A stretch of 64,000 bases of DNA from Agriotes lineatus (taxonomy: Eukaryota; Arthropoda; Insecta; Coleoptera; Elateridae): contig OW679202.1 of assembly GCA_940337035.1 (NCBI GenBank), positions 16,742,708 through 16,806,707 of the forward strand, read 5' to 3'. Every line of letters starts with the position of its first letter. The first letter of the stretch is position 1. Below the pieces are notes generated by a model. The model did not search any database, had not been told where the DNA came from, and saw nothing but the letters and a program-made list of their open reading frames with translations. The position numbers and the translations under genes are program-made. Positions 44,822 to 57,500 of the stretch are shown here, piece after piece.

Positions 44822-45468
44822 CAGGGCTCACGAGCCACGGGGCCCATCAGCACCCAACCTCTCAAAAAAAATAATAACAGAATTAATATTAATAAAATTT
44901 AATAGTATGGTTTCAAACTTTCCCGATGTAATAACTGCTTGTATGCTGTTTTGACAATGTCTGTTACGGTAGCAATAGCAGAAAGCTTTTCAAAATTAAA
45001 ACTTATAAAAAACTACTTAAGAAGTACGATGACACAAGAACGGTTATCGGATTTAGCCATATTATCTATCGAAAAGGTAGGAGCTTAAAAAATTAAAATC
45101 ATCTCCAAATATGGAACGTCTTATAACCATTTTCGTCGAGAAAATAGTTGGTAGAGTAACTCTGTAAATAATTATTATTTACTTTAGCCTTGTTTCTTGT
45201 TATTAACATTTACTTGTTCCTTACTTATGTAGATATATGTAAACTGTAAACTGTGATTTACACTTCTTTTTACGTAATATGTCCGTTAGTAAATATATGT
45301 AATTAAATTAGATTTTTTAATTAGATTTTATAATTATATTTTGTTTTGTTAAAAAATAAAAATTGAGTCGTATTTTTATTTTTTATACGTTTGACAATAC
45401 CCTGATGGGTGGGGGGACCACTTGGCAGTTTATGATACAAGGCCCGCCGATCTCTAGCTACGCCTCTG
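44822..45468. mobile_element. Probable hAT-like non-autonomous element with CAGAGGCGTAGCTAG end
   Basis: The right end CTAGCTACGCCTCTG is a terminus common in animal DNA transposons. The left end CAGGGCTCACGAGCCACGG is a worn counterpart, followed by GGGCCCATCAGCACCC, which mirrors the CCCTGATGGGTGGGGGG and GGCCCG on the right. AATGATAC and ATTGATAC lie near the two borders. Pairing is plausible, not certain. Confidence 0.45.
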
Positions 45469-47706
45469 ATTGATACACAAGTTACGACGCTGGGATTCCA
45501 CCTGTTAACCCTGGAGAACTCGCTTCAAACGTTGTCTCACGAAAACTCATACGTACGAATTTTTCTCACGCGACTTTTTCGAATTCTTCAACGTTAGAGG
45601 GCAAAAAATACAAATGCTTAGCAAATAAATAAGATTTCAAAATGTAGGGTAAAAAACATAAAACCAAACATAATGGAGATAATAAATACTAACAGCTAAT
45701 ATTTTTAAATATACATATCGAAAAAGCAGGATGCATTTCAGTAAAAATTTTTGTATTATTAAACCTTCATGTGATGAATAAACTGGAAAACCTTTAAAAC
45801 TAGCTGGTTGAATTTACACTGTTTATATTTCTCAACATGTATTTTGACACGACTCATGTTTGAAGGTACAAAAAATCATTAAAAACAATAATAACCCCTC
45901 TACTGACACCACACACTTAGTATAAAACATTAAATACAAAACAGAAGCAATATTTGCATATACGTAACACGATGTAACGAGATTTTATATGCAGAAATAG
46001 CTACTAAACGCTAGAACTCGCGCAATGAGAATTTTCAGTTAAAAAAGTGTACTCATAAATTTTTTCTGATATAAAATACATACAATAAAAATGTCAAAAC
46101 AGTGTTAACGCCGCCAAATGACTAAATATAAAGATATTTTAATATGTTTATAGAAGTAACATGTAGCGGAATACCTTATCAAAATTAATATGTAAATTGT
46201 ATCTTACTTTTGGCACTTATTTAAAAAAATCGTAAATCGATTAACGAAATTAAGAATAAATGAATAATTTGTTACAACTTTTTTAAAACTTATGTATACA
46301 CTTGGTTCTAAATCGATTTGAAATATTAACTCAATTTAAAAACGTTAGTTTGTTGAAATCTATACTGCTAAATGGAAGTTTTTGCAATCTTAATAAAAAG
46401 ACCATTTTCTATTTTCCACATTTTTATATAATCAATTTACGTTACATATGTTTCGGGCATAAATAAAAAAGGTATAAAATTAATAAAGAATTTATATGCG
46501 TATTTTAATAACATAAAAATTGTATAAATGTCCTTTACATTTATTTAACTAACGTTGATAACACATTTAACGCTAAACTGAAAAAAATATGTCCACTGCC
46601 CACGAGTACTTGATTTTAATTTAATTTTTTAAATTCAATTACACATATTAATCTAGTATGTATATGTAAAAATAAGCATCTGAAGATGGCCTAATTTGTT
46701 TTAAAGGCCGCAACATATCTAACGTAAATTGGTTATGTTTATAAAACATGGAAAATATACTAGTGCCTTCTTGTTAAGAACCGATTTTTTAAATCACTTA
46801 ATAAATCTAGTTATAAAACGGTTTTTAAATCGGTTCTTAGATCGGTTCGTAAAAAGGTTTGTAAACCAGTTTTAAAACTGGTTTTCGATTTATGGAAAAA
46901 CGGCGGTTAACCGAAAACCGTTTCTTTTTATCAGCACTAATGTATACTCAACGCAGCGAACAAATAGAATAGAGTATGCAACCCAAATGACGTAGACGTA
47001 TTACAAGGTGGGCCGAATCACCATTTTAATAATAATCCCTAAAGAATCCCAGACAGAGGTTCTTATAGTTAGACATGATATAAACAGAAATTTTGACCAA
47101 TTCAAAAAGCATGCCCTTTGTGCACTTGTAACGGTAAATACCACATAAAGCCCAGTGGAAAGCATAACAGGAACCATCATTAAATCGAGCGAAAGTTTAC
47201 AGATACAAGTAATAAATCACAAAATATCAAACACAAATGTGCTGGAAAACATTGTTTTGTCAGATTACTGGTATCTCTGATCCTATGTTAATTATGTATA
47301 TTAAAATACCAATCCAAGCGGCATTGTAATTGGCAATTTTGGTTGCCTGCTCTACTCTGTTTGTTTGCTGAGCCGAGTATAGTAGCAAATTGCTGTAAAA
47401 GAGCGAGGGTTACGTTGCAGAAGGATGTTTCTACTATTGGGGCTATTAGGCGCATTTTTATCAAGATTATTTGGAAACAGCGCCATAATATGTAATGGCA
47501 TTCATTAAGGGGTTAAAAATACTATTTTCATCACCTACTAACAGTTCAGAAAGGTTCGAAGCGTAAACTAGCCAAAAACACTGCAACGCACGGCTATTTA
47601 CGATCGCCCAGTAGCACATCTTCAAAAATATATGGGGAACTAAAAATATTAGTCTTTTCAAAAAACAGACAAGTAGGTACCGGTAGCCTAAAATACTAAG
47701 AGTGCG
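45469..47706. other. AT-rich intron DNA with a hAT-like end at about 46785-46945
   Basis: No gene. Repeated AAACGGTTTTTAAATCGGTT-type motifs at 46785-46945, ending CTTTTTATCAGCACTA, look like the subterminal and terminal part of a hAT element. Similar motifs at 41290-41350 may be its relative. Confidence 0.4.
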
Positions 47707-47712
47707 ACTTAC

Positions 47713-47764
47713 CATGGCCTGCTCAATTTTTGTATCAATGATAGCTGATGTGTTGTTGGCGGCG
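47713..47764 (-). CDS. bun: Bunched/TSC22-domain protein, 52-base internal exon
   Basis: On the minus strand, TTTTGTTCCAG|C precedes and CATG|GTAAGTCG follows, giving good acceptor and donor sites. One base completes an upstream codon, then 17 codons read AANNTSAIIDTKIEQAM. In the family this segment (AIDNKIEQAM) directly precedes the TSC box, and the exon joins DLVKSHLM at 16283 in phase 0. It is common to isoforms with different N-termini; the presence of an acceptor shows that it is not a first exon. Confidence 0.93.
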
Positions 47765-49640
47765 CTGGAACAAAAGGTGATTATTAATACCATTAGCGTC
47801 ATGCGTACGTGAGAACACGCACCGAAATTAGTGCATGGTTTAGCAAACACAAAATGAGACTAAGCGAGTATGGGGCCAAGTTTGGCATGATTTTACCTCG
47901 CCTGAAAAAGCCCACAGGGTTTTAGACTAAATGTGGGTGTTTTCAAATATTGACAAAGTATTCTAAAGCTGTAAGTGGTATCAAATCTTCCATTAATAAC
48001 AATTTCGTTTTAGTAGTAGTAGCAGTCAACATGTTTTTTTTTCAAACTAGAGATTTTTGCGGAAATATCCGTTTTTGCGTCTTCTGATTAAGAAAAGCTG
48101 GTTTTCGAAGCGATATCTTGTCAGTCTGTAAGTCTGCGAGCCTATCAGTCTGTCTGCGTCCTCTTTACAGCCCAGACGGTGTAATAGATCGGCCTGAAAA
48201 TGTATACCATCGTCTCTAATATACGAGTAAATTATAATATAAATTCAGAGAGCCTAGTGATCTTTTGTTAAAACTGGGCAACCAGAAGTGGCACTTTACT
48301 CTTATGCTTTTTTCCGTTTTGCGGGGAAATTTTATACTTGTTTAATAAAAATTAAATTTGATAGAACAGGATCATATATTATGCAATTATCTACAATTTT
48401 CGTTTGAACGGTTATTTTGTAGAATATATAGTTTTTGGAAAAAATGCAAAATTACATTGTTACAAAGATTTCCTCGAAGCAAAAAAGTTAATGGGAATAT
48501 ATAGATACATACTACATTTTATTCACAACCATGTATGTAATAACGTAATTACTGCATTTCAAACTTGGAAAATGAGCCATTGTCAACGTTTACTTTCTAC
48601 TATTAAAACATTATTTTATATTGCGTAATTGTCGATTTTCTGTTGGAAGTTTTTAAGACACAGTTTTTGAAAAAATCGCAAAATTAGATTTTCACAATAA
48701 TGGAATTTTTTAACAAATTGTTTTAATATTACGTAATTAACTATAAAATTTGTCAAGTTTTTTAAGTATAGGTTTTGAAAGTCACAAAATTAATTGTTCA
48801 GGGTGGAGCTTATAGTGGACTGTATGATTTATAATTTGGACAATTACAGGATACGTTTTAGGGGTGCAGGAATTAAAAAGGGATGCAAACCAACGGTCTC
48901 GTACAGTCTCACACGAGATGATTTAAGACTTAGTTCCATTGGGCAGAGGTTTGAATACAGAAACAGATGTCAAACTGTATTATTTTATTGACTAGAAATT
49001 TCCTATTTATATACATAAAACTATGACGTAAATTACAAGGTTCAGTTTATTTGCCCCAGTTCAGCTCGCATTTGCACTTACGAGTTTAATTTCATAACAA
49101 ACAGTGATAGCAAGTCTGCATAATAACAGTTTGTTCACCGGGTCATTCGAGCAATGCTGACAGAAATGCCGACATCTTTGTTGTGCATTTCCGCATGTAA
49201 TAGTTAGCTTACGAAATGTATACATATTTAATTTAAAAAGTTAAAATTATGTTTTGGTTTTACAAGTCGCCAAATGAGGTTGCGTGATGACCACATATAA
49301 TTTACTAAACTGGCAAATCATTGAATGAGGGAATCCCCTTGAAGGAAGTCGCGCAGAATCAATTAACAGTGGAAACCCCCTACTGTAGAACATAATTTGA
49401 TAGACCTACTTTTAAGTATACGTATAACCCCATTTACCTTATTTACATGTTTAAAGAATGCTTATTTGTATATTTGTAGGTAAATTACAAGTTAATCAAG
49501 TATCTACCTTCTACCCCAAAAAAATTAATATTCAATCAGATTTTTACATAGGATACCTGGGTAAAAAAAAGATCATTTATCTAAAACCTAAAAAAACATA
49601 AAAAAAGAGAGAGCAGATAATTTCTGAAAAAAACGGGTTT
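47765..49640. other. Upstream bun intron, no host exon recognised
   Basis: Intron DNA. A GTCTGTAAGTCTGCGAGCCT-type stretch with CTGGGCAACCAGAAGTGGCA (48118-48310) looks like a dispersed repeat related in style to 22660-23308. Three loose tandem units containing TTTTTGAAAAAATCGCAAAAT occur at 48400-48800. No alternative first exon could be supported. Confidence 0.4.
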
Positions 49641-49656
49641 TTGTCAACCCTGCTAT

Positions 49657-50338
49657 TAGAGATGTCGGCGGGTACCCGGGCCGACCTGGGTAATAGTCAA
49701 CCCGGGTATACTTTCAGGACCCGGGTACCCGACTAGTAAATTATGTAATAATGTCCAAAAAATCAGCCATTTTCGGAGAAGATGATAAAAACTTAAAAAC
49801 AATAGGAATAAGTTCTAGAAAAACACAACAATGCAGTAATAACAAGAATCAACCCATCCCATACCATATAATGTTGATTGTGGTTTCATTTAAGGCAATA
49901 AATCCGCTTCACGGAAATATTTACCCCGTCAATAGTACCATTAAATCGCGTCAGTATGGGTTGAAGTAACATAAACATCCTCTATGTGACGTTGATGCTG
50001 CTACCAATTTCGGATAAAAAGTAACGTACTTGAATTTGATAGCACTTCGAAGTCTGAAAATATTTACGACGACAGACGACTTGCAGTTTGAATTGGCGAG
50101 TAGGTACTATTTCAAATTAGTTCAGTTTAAAACTCGCGGCGTGAAAATGCGTCGAACATAGAGCTTGAACATTGTATGAAACTACATACAAATAAGAAAA
50201 CAATGTCATAAAAAAATCGCCTGTATGGAAATATTTTCATTTGCTAGAAAATAATAAGGCAAAATGCAAAATCTTCGGGTACCCGGATACTCTTTTCGGG
50301 TACCCGGGTTTGATTTTAGACCGGGTACGACATCCCTA
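49657..50338 (+). mobile_element. hAT-type element, copy B (682 bp, best preserved)
   Basis: The ends TAGAGATGTCG and (reverse complement) TAGGGATGTCG are followed on both sides by GGGTACCCGG motifs. Flanks CCTGCTAT and CCTGTTAT match at 7 of 8. It is the reference for copies A (18902) and C (44010). It is non-autonomous apart from the 72-codon frame inside. Immediately to its left, AACGGGTTTTTGTCAACCCTG looks like the end of yet another hAT element. Confidence 0.9.
49751..49969 (+). CDS. 72-residue frame conserved between hAT copies B and A, function unknown
   Basis: MSKKSAIFGEDDKNLKTIGI...SRQYGLK, open in both copies with 11 substitutions. No domain recognised. See 19274-19492. Confidence 0.3.
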   Translation: MSKKSAIFGEDDKNLKTIGISSRKTQQCSNNKNQPIPYHIMLIVVSFKAINPLHGNIYPVNSTIKSRQYGLK

Positions 50339-50487
50339 CCTGTTATGGACATCGTCAAGATTTGATCAACATAAAATTAGATCGAAAACAAATAGAAGTG
50401 CATTTTTGGCAAGACAATACAGGAAGAGGGGGTTGACTCATGGTCTTTATTATAGCAAATTTGTGACGACAAATACATTACGCTGAG

Positions 50488-50938
50488 TCGAGTCCTGCAT
50501 CGGGTCGGGTAACCGCGGGTCGGGTTGCGGGTAGGATTTATATCAATATTGCGGGTAGCGGGTCGGGTGCGGATTTGAAACTGCGGGTCGCGGGTCGGGT
50601 ATAACTTCATTTCTTCAACATAAATTTTGTTTGTGTATAAAAAATATACTTAATAATAATTTGACACCCGAAGTGTGAAAATAACTTTTTTATTGTGTAT
50701 GGGCATTATATCTGAAGCTGGTCTAATATATAAATTTGGGGTCAAGTGCGGTTTAAAAGTGCAAAACTTGCGGGTCGCGGGTCGGGTGCGGGTTTGAAAC
50801 GGCGGGTCGCGGGTCGGGTGCGGGTATATAAAAATTTGAAAATTGCGGTTCGCCGGTCGGGTGCGGGTTTAAGATTTCAGAAATTGCGGTTCGCGGGTCG
50901 GGTGCGGGTCCTATATATTGGACCCGCGCAGGTCTCTA
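50488..50938. mobile_element. 451-bp hAT-like MITE packed with CGGGTCGGGTGCGGGT motifs
   Basis: The ends TCGAGTCCTGC and (reverse complement) TAGAGACCTGC are flanked on both sides by ACGCTGAG, a perfect 8-bp duplication. Both subterminal regions carry four or more copies of GCGGGTCGCGGGTCGGGTGC-like sequence. No transposase. Confidence 0.9.
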
Positions 50939-50946
50939 ACGCTGAG

Positions 50947-51622
50947 TACAAACCAAAGATTTACGTATGCCCGATTTTAAAATTACCCTTCGTGTAGATT
51001 ATTCACTTGCTGGCCTATATTTGCGTAGGAATTTATAGTGGAATTCTGATATAAGCACGAAGATGTACTTTGTAAAAAAGAGCGTTTAAATAATTTTTAG
51101 CAGATAAACAACTAATGTTTGTCACATTTTTAGTGTTTAAAAATAAAATAAATATAGGTCGATTGATGTAGCCAAACCGATTCGTAGATCATCAAAAGAA
51201 TGCGGTTTTAGAGTCTTTTATTAGCACCGATATTTCCCTTATACTTTATAGAATAGACATTAAGTAAAACGATTCTGTAATAATTAATGTTGGTGTTGGT
51301 CTTTAAGAAATTCATAGAGATGCATTGAAGAGACCGACACCAAGATCATTGGTCTGTAGATAATATCTATGGACATTCGTGTTGCCTATAAAGACCAAGA
51401 CCAGAATAATTTTGGTCTTGGTTGCACATCAAAATATAACAATCGGCCACGCTAGAATTATAAGTTGGGCACGCAGTGTGGTCTAAGATTAAAACTTGGG
51501 CTGCGAGACTCTTGGTAGTTTGGGTTTCGATTTTATCTGCACCAAAGACCACGACTTTCAAGGCCATGATATGATCGAGACCAGCAAGAGCTTTAATACT
51601 AGACTACAATGTCCTTAATATA
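50947..51622. other. Spacer
   Basis: No gene recognised. Repeated AAGACC/GGTCTT words (51290-51590) hint at a worn inverted repeat. Confidence 0.35.
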
Positions 51623-52680
51623 CACTTCTCCAATAAATTAACGCACTAAAAAAAAAGTAGCCAAAAATTTAAAGTTAATTATTTTCGAAACCACTTCGAT
51701 TTGGACGATTTTTTTTAAATGACACGTGGTCTCTTTCAGAAAGTTAGTGTACTTCTCTATTCGCATAGAAACTTATTTTTTTATAAATACCGGGTGTAAC
51801 AATCATAACGTGTTTTTTCCATAAAATTTATAACGCCTTGAGGGGTTTAACAGCTACTATATTAAGTTATAATTCAAAGCAAACTCTAGCCTTATCTTTT
51901 TATAACATTTTGTTTTTTGATTTACTCTTTTATCTTAGCTACTGCAAAAGAAACACAATTTTATAGCATAACATGTGTTTATGGAGACCTAATTTAACAA
52001 AAAAAAAAGAAACAAAATGTAAAGAAAAAAGGTAAACGAAAGTCTCAGTAGCGAGTATTTCCGCCTCTGGTCAGAATAACTTCTAACCTTCCTCAAACAG
52101 AACTAATGCTTGAGCACATTCTTCGCGAATAAGATTTCGTGTTTCATGTTGCATACTGAGAAAATTAAAGATTTTGCAAAAAAAAACCGTAAGGACTAAC
52201 ACCGAAAACAAACTTCTATCAACTACTACTTTTTGACAGCTGTATTTACCTGATGACAATTACTGTTTCTGTTTTTCCATAGCCTGCTACTTTAGTGCAT
52301 TTAATGCAAATTAAAGTCAATAAAAACATGTTATGCTATAAAATTGTGTTTTTCTTGCAGTAGCTAAAATAAAAGAGTAAATCAAAAAACAAAATGTTAT
52401 AAAAAGATAAGGCTAGAGTTTGCTTTGAATTATAACTTGATACTGTAGCTGTTGAACCCCACAGGGTGTTATAAATTTTATGAAAAAAACACATTATAAT
52501 TGTTACACCCGGTATTTATAAAAAAATAAGTTTCTATGCGAATAGAGTACTACACTAACTTTCTGAAAGAGACGTGTCATTAAAAAAAAATCGTCCAAAT
52601 CGGATAAGTGGTTTCGACAATAATTAACTTTAAACTTTTGGCTACTTTTTTTGTTGGTGCGTTAATTTATTGGAAAAGTG
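51623..52680. mobile_element. Long inverted-repeat DNA element, arms about 355 bp
   Basis: CACTTCTCCAATAAATTAAC at the left is mirrored by the right end (reverse complement CACTTTTCCAATAAATTAAC), and the match continues through ATACCGGGTGTAACAATCAT to CATGTGTTTATGG at about 51980, mirrored from about 52325. TA flanks both sides. The middle (51980-52325) has, on the minus strand, LIREECAQALVLFEEG-like text that could be a worn transposase HTH. Tc1/mariner group is likely. A GACTACAATGTCCTTAATA-like direct repeat flanks it. Confidence 0.8.
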
Positions 52681-55600
52681 TACTAGACTACATTGTCCTT
52701 TAATACTAGACCACGTTGTCTCTACACCTCGTAAACCTCAACATTCTGAAGTTTTAAGATGAATTTCCTCCATGTATATTTTGTAGAAAACGAGACCGCC
52801 ACAAACGATTTTTTTTTTAGTTTCGACTGGGAAGACAATTGTATATGCTTGTGAAAGAGGGGAGACATAAGGCTCGAACTGTTAAAAAAAGGGAAATGCA
52901 TTGTGTGCACAATACTTAATATGGAAGTGTATTCCTATTATGTCACAACCCTGAACAAATATTTCGAAGTTTGGCAACATTTAGTTTGAACTGCCAATTT
53001 AATTTATAATAGTGGCTTATTCTATAGTTTATGTTACAATAAATACCATAATCCAGTCGTTATTTTATGCTATGCTTTTCTACGACAACTCAATTACACT
53101 ATTTAAAAAGTCTTTGCAGTTTATTAAGACTGTTTTTGATATTAAGATAAATGCTACCTTAGAAACCGTTTTGGATATGTGTAATGCCAATAAAGATTCC
53201 TAATTACGCACTTTCCAAAAACACCACTAACACAGAGCCAACTCATTATAAAACAGACTTCTAGAAATAATTTTCTTTAAATAACAGACTGCCCGCAGTA
53301 AAGTATAAAAACACAACTACTGAAAAATAGAAGCGGCAGATGTTTTCAGTAAAAGTCAAATCGAGCGGCGCTTTCAAAATGGCATTGTATCGGTGCGGTC
53401 GTAGACATCAAAATATGTTTTTACACGGAAATATTAAACTTGAAAAACTACAAGCTAATGCCGAGACAGGAGTTTTGTGGATCATTATGAAAACAATATT
53501 TAATATTTTTCCAAAATACAGTACAGAAGTATAGTTTAACCTTCAAAAACTCCGTATTTAAATGCGATAATAAATACTGCTATTTATGAGTGAACATTCA
53601 AATTTATTCGTCGAAATTTATATCCAAAAATTTAAGAAAATAATTTTATTTACGATAGTAGGTTTCTGTATAAAAAAATCAGTGACCTAATCATGTATAA
53701 ATTGTAGAATTTCAGTTTTCAATCATAAAAATGAATTTTACTTTTCTATCATAAAAAATATTGACTAAGACTCGGAAGAGAAAAATATTGGGACCAAAAT
53801 GTTCTCTTAAAAAGGTGTAGGACCTCGAAATTTATCTCTTAGAAGTGTAGCACCCCGAACTTTATAAGTGATGTAGGTACTGTGCTAGAGCGGATATTTT
53901 GGGTTTTAAGGTAGGTAAAAGATAAATTAAAATATAAAATAACTTGAACGTTCAATAGTAGGTGTACAACAAGGAAAACAATCGAACATCTCCAAAACAA
54001 TGAAAGCATTTTCTTTTTGATATTTTGAATGCACATCAAAATCTCTTTACGGCCATATAAATAACATAAGGTTTATAGAACAACAAAAGCCCATGAAAAA
54101 TATTTAAAAATAATCTCATTTACTGTTGCATTTCATTAATATACAATGACAATCGGCGGCGAAAAGTGATATGAGGTTGTCAAGGTCAACATTAGCTCTG
54201 GTACTTCATGAAATTATAGTACTATAAAATGCCAAAAGCTGTTAAAGAAGTAAAAGCCACACATGATAATCCAGAATAATCTTGATACCTTCAATGTTTA
54301 GAAATAAATACATCAGTTCACACTTGTATACGGGCAAAACTACTATAACATGAAAACGAGTTTATTAAAACCAATATATGTTTAAAATAACAATCTCCAG
54401 GTTTTCATAACGAGTTGGTGTCTATTCCTTTCCCAATATACCAAAACAACTCTCGAAATTAAATGGCAGCTATTGTTTTTTAAATATTTTTTGTGAACTT
54501 CCTTTTACAACAAAGCTGTGAAGAAAATTTAATGTACAAATCTACAATGATTTTATTCTTTTTGTAATGTTCAACTGTTTTCCCTTTATTTTTAAAACTA
54601 TCACTGTAAAATAGCAGTAACTTTTTTTAAATGTTTCTTCTATGGCTGGCTCTTACTAATTACACTATTCGCTGGCGCATGATCCATCAATCGAATCGTG
54701 TATATTGACATACACGGTTTTCAAAGTTAAGTCGGCACTATTGCTAACTTCGTTATTATTGAAGCTACAAAGTCAGTTAAATAAGCAAACTAGTACTATT
54801 TTTTTCGCCAATTACGATGCTGAAAACGGAATCAAAATCAAACATCGCGTTCGCGAGATGTCGTTGCCAGGGCCACTAGAAGCGTTTACAAGCGAATCCT
54901 ATTCACGGAAACTTTAATAATGTACAAAGTAAAACACAAAAATTAAAACCCTTCACAAAAAAAGTACCCTTATTTACCAAGATAAAAAAAATCTGTTCAG
55001 TCGTTAAAAATATGCTCACAGAATTTTTTCGGAGAACTTTTTCATTACTTTATTGTTGCCCTTTTTTAAAACCATAACTTGACGGAGAACCATGTAAAGA
55101 ATAAGTGTATATGTACAATGTTTATATTTCAACGTACCCTGTAACTTCCTTAAGTATCAAATCCACTTTCAAAACACCCTGTACTATTGAATTCTGGAAT
55201 TGCGATTATTAGCTTCTCATTAATCATTTTACAACTTAGTAATATCTATTCATACAATTTTTAAAACTAACACCCCTAGATTATTAACATTGTAAATTAT
55301 TTAAATTAATTTGGACATTTCAAATGAGTTTTTAAAATATTTGATCAGCTTAATCCTTTCAAATGTACTCGAACTATCTTATAGTTTGTTCTAATTGTTA
55401 TTTAATATGAATTATGAATCGTCTGATACTATCAAATAACCATCTTTATTACTCCAAATATCATTTCATATGTTAGAACCTTTTTTTTAAGAATATGAAA
55501 TGCTTTACCGAATTTGAATTAAATTTGTAAATTATCAAATACATTTTAAATAGCTATTCTGCTCTGTTAATATTTAAATTCACTTTTTATAAATCTAATG

Positions 55601-55870
55601 GTAGTTTTATCATTACATAATTAATCTTTAGGTATGATTAACTTTTATAAATTAATTATTAGTCTTGATGTACGATATCATAACAATATATTCGAAGATA
55701 AAAACATCACGGTCATGTTAACACATTTTTCCCGTACTGTTGGGTGACGTGGCAGAGATGCATCCGACACCATAAACAACAAATTCAGACGTGTGCATTT
55801 GTATCTTATAGGCTATTGAAGATAACCAGGTTGTTTAAAGGTATTGTATTACGATGATAATCGTAGTACG
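52681..55870. other. About 3.2 kb of AT-rich intron, no gene recognised
   Basis: Frames at 52722, 53012, 53340, 53839 and 54705 show no family similarity. No repeat ends are supported. It is the longest stretch of the intron without recognisable elements. Confidence 0.4.
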
Positions 55871-56209
55871 TGGAAGTGAAAGCATCTTTTCTTATTCGTT
55901 TACTTCAAACTCATAAAACGAGTATTGCTTGCATTATTTGTTATATAAATAACAATTTTTCCATAGAGCTCATGAAAGTCGCATATTTTTAATGAAAAAT
56001 CGTAAAGAAGGTGACACTTTTTAAAACTATTTTATTGAAATTGTGAATTAGCAAGTTGGCAGTTTAAATTCTGAAGTACTTTTTGATCAAATTTTAAGAT
56101 ATCAAGATATCACTATGCAAAAAAAAATAAAATATGAAAGCATCTTTTCTTATTCGTTTACTTCAAACTCATAGAGTATCGCTTGCATTATTTGTTATAT
56201 AAGTAACTA
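55871..56209 (+). repeat. Tandem repeat array, left part (end of one unit plus one full unit)
   Basis: GAAAGCATCTTTTCTTATTC and CATTATTTGTTATATAA occur at about 55880-55950 and again at 56140-56200, which sets a unit of about 260 bases (55956-56209) starting TTTTTCCATAGAGCTCATGA. A further unit starts at 63540, on the other side of the inserted transposon, and a lone relative is at 4163. Confidence 0.8.
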
Positions 56210-56312
56210 ATGGGTGTACAGAAAGTCGTTACGTCCTGGAGGGCTGTGGATTGTAAAGCGCATGTCTGTACAATCTCAGACGTCATAATTTATTATGTAT
56301 TTGACTTACGTC

Positions 56313-57500
56313 GGTAGTGTACCTAGGGGTGTTCTGCCTCACCTTTGACCTTGAAATTTTTCAAGGTCACAGGCGAGGTCACGGGCCTAGCCGGAGGTCA
56401 AGGTCATTGGTCTAGCCCGGGGGGGTCATTGGCCTCGGCCACTTCCGGTTCCCACGATCAATTTTTGGGGCTAAAAGTGTAATTTTGAAATTTTTCCAAG
56501 ATTCTCACGATAAATTTTTGGTGCTAAAAGGCTAATTTTGATATTTTACAAGATTCCCACGATGAATTTTGAGGTTACAAGTCTAATTTTGAAATTTTTA
56601 AAAGATTCTCAGGTTCAACCGGATGTGAGTCATTGTCTGGAAATGTCAAACCTGTTGAGACCTGCAGATGTGAATGTCTTTCTGTCTGTCTTCCGCGCAA
56701 TTGAACAATGAAGCCATTGTTTGAGAAATGTGCAAGGTTGCTAAAAAAAATATACCGGATTCATTGTATGAAGCCATTGTTTGAGAAATGTGCAAGGTTG
56801 CTAAAAAATAAACCGCATTAATTGTATGGAGTCATTGTGGTCTAATAGTATATATCGAAATTCAACCAAATATGTCTCATTATTTCCAGTTAATAGATGC
56901 AAATACATGTGATTTATTCTGTACAGCTTTAAATTTAGAGGTCAGATTTGCTCCAACCACCACTGGTACAGAACGTTAAGCCTTGTATCTGTGCTTCTGG
57001 TAGAATTTTCTGCTTTCTTTGCATAAGAACGCTATGTAAATGAATATTGTATATAATAATAATAATAATAATACAACTTATTTTAAAAACCCTAGTTTTA
57101 TAACTACAATATACAGCACGGCATAAAGTTGGTTTTGCAGTATAAGACATAAGCCAATCCGGTAGCGAAATATTTAAGAGAGGTGATAAAATACTTAACG
57201 ATTTTAACACATAATGAACACACTGTTTGAACACGTTATATATGAGAATTAATTGATAAAGCATTCAATAACTACAAAAATAAAAAGAGCGGGGTTAAAA
57301 TATTGCTCCTAAAAGGAGTGATGGTTTCGTTTTTTATCATTGAAATTTCGGTTTCTTACAACGGTATTTGTAAATAGTTCAGTGTTTGGTTGCAACGAGC
57401 ATAGATGTAGCAGAGATCAGGCAAATAGAAGACTATAGAAGATAACGAGGCTACAAGTCTAATTTTGAAATGTTTACAAGATTATCACGATGAATTTTGG
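56313..57500. repeat. Left long terminal inverted repeat of the Polinton-like element
   Basis: Repeated CACGATGAATTTTGGGGCTA-type units, GAAGCCATTGTTTGAGAAAT twice in tandem (about 56711 and 56770), and AAAATATTGCTCCTAAAAGG (57298) all occur inverted in the right arm. (ATA)n lies at 57055-57073. Confidence 0.7.

Larger units (their letters stand above)
16284..47712 (-). other. bun: bun intron of about 31.4 kb, filled with transposable elements
   Basis: It is bounded by the donor GTAAGT after the 52-base exon (47712-47707, minus strand) and the acceptor CAG at 16284-16286. All elements listed between these points sit inside it in both orientations. The length is large for an insect intron but is explained by the insertions. 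Confidence 0.85.

Noticed and set aside
47467..47850. 127-codon minus-strand frame around the bun exon
   Set aside because: Only 52 bases of it are the exon; the rest reads through the splice sites into intron.
50341..50487. Short plus-strand frame beside the hAT copy B
   Set aside because: It is interrupted by the next MITE and could not be matched to any family.
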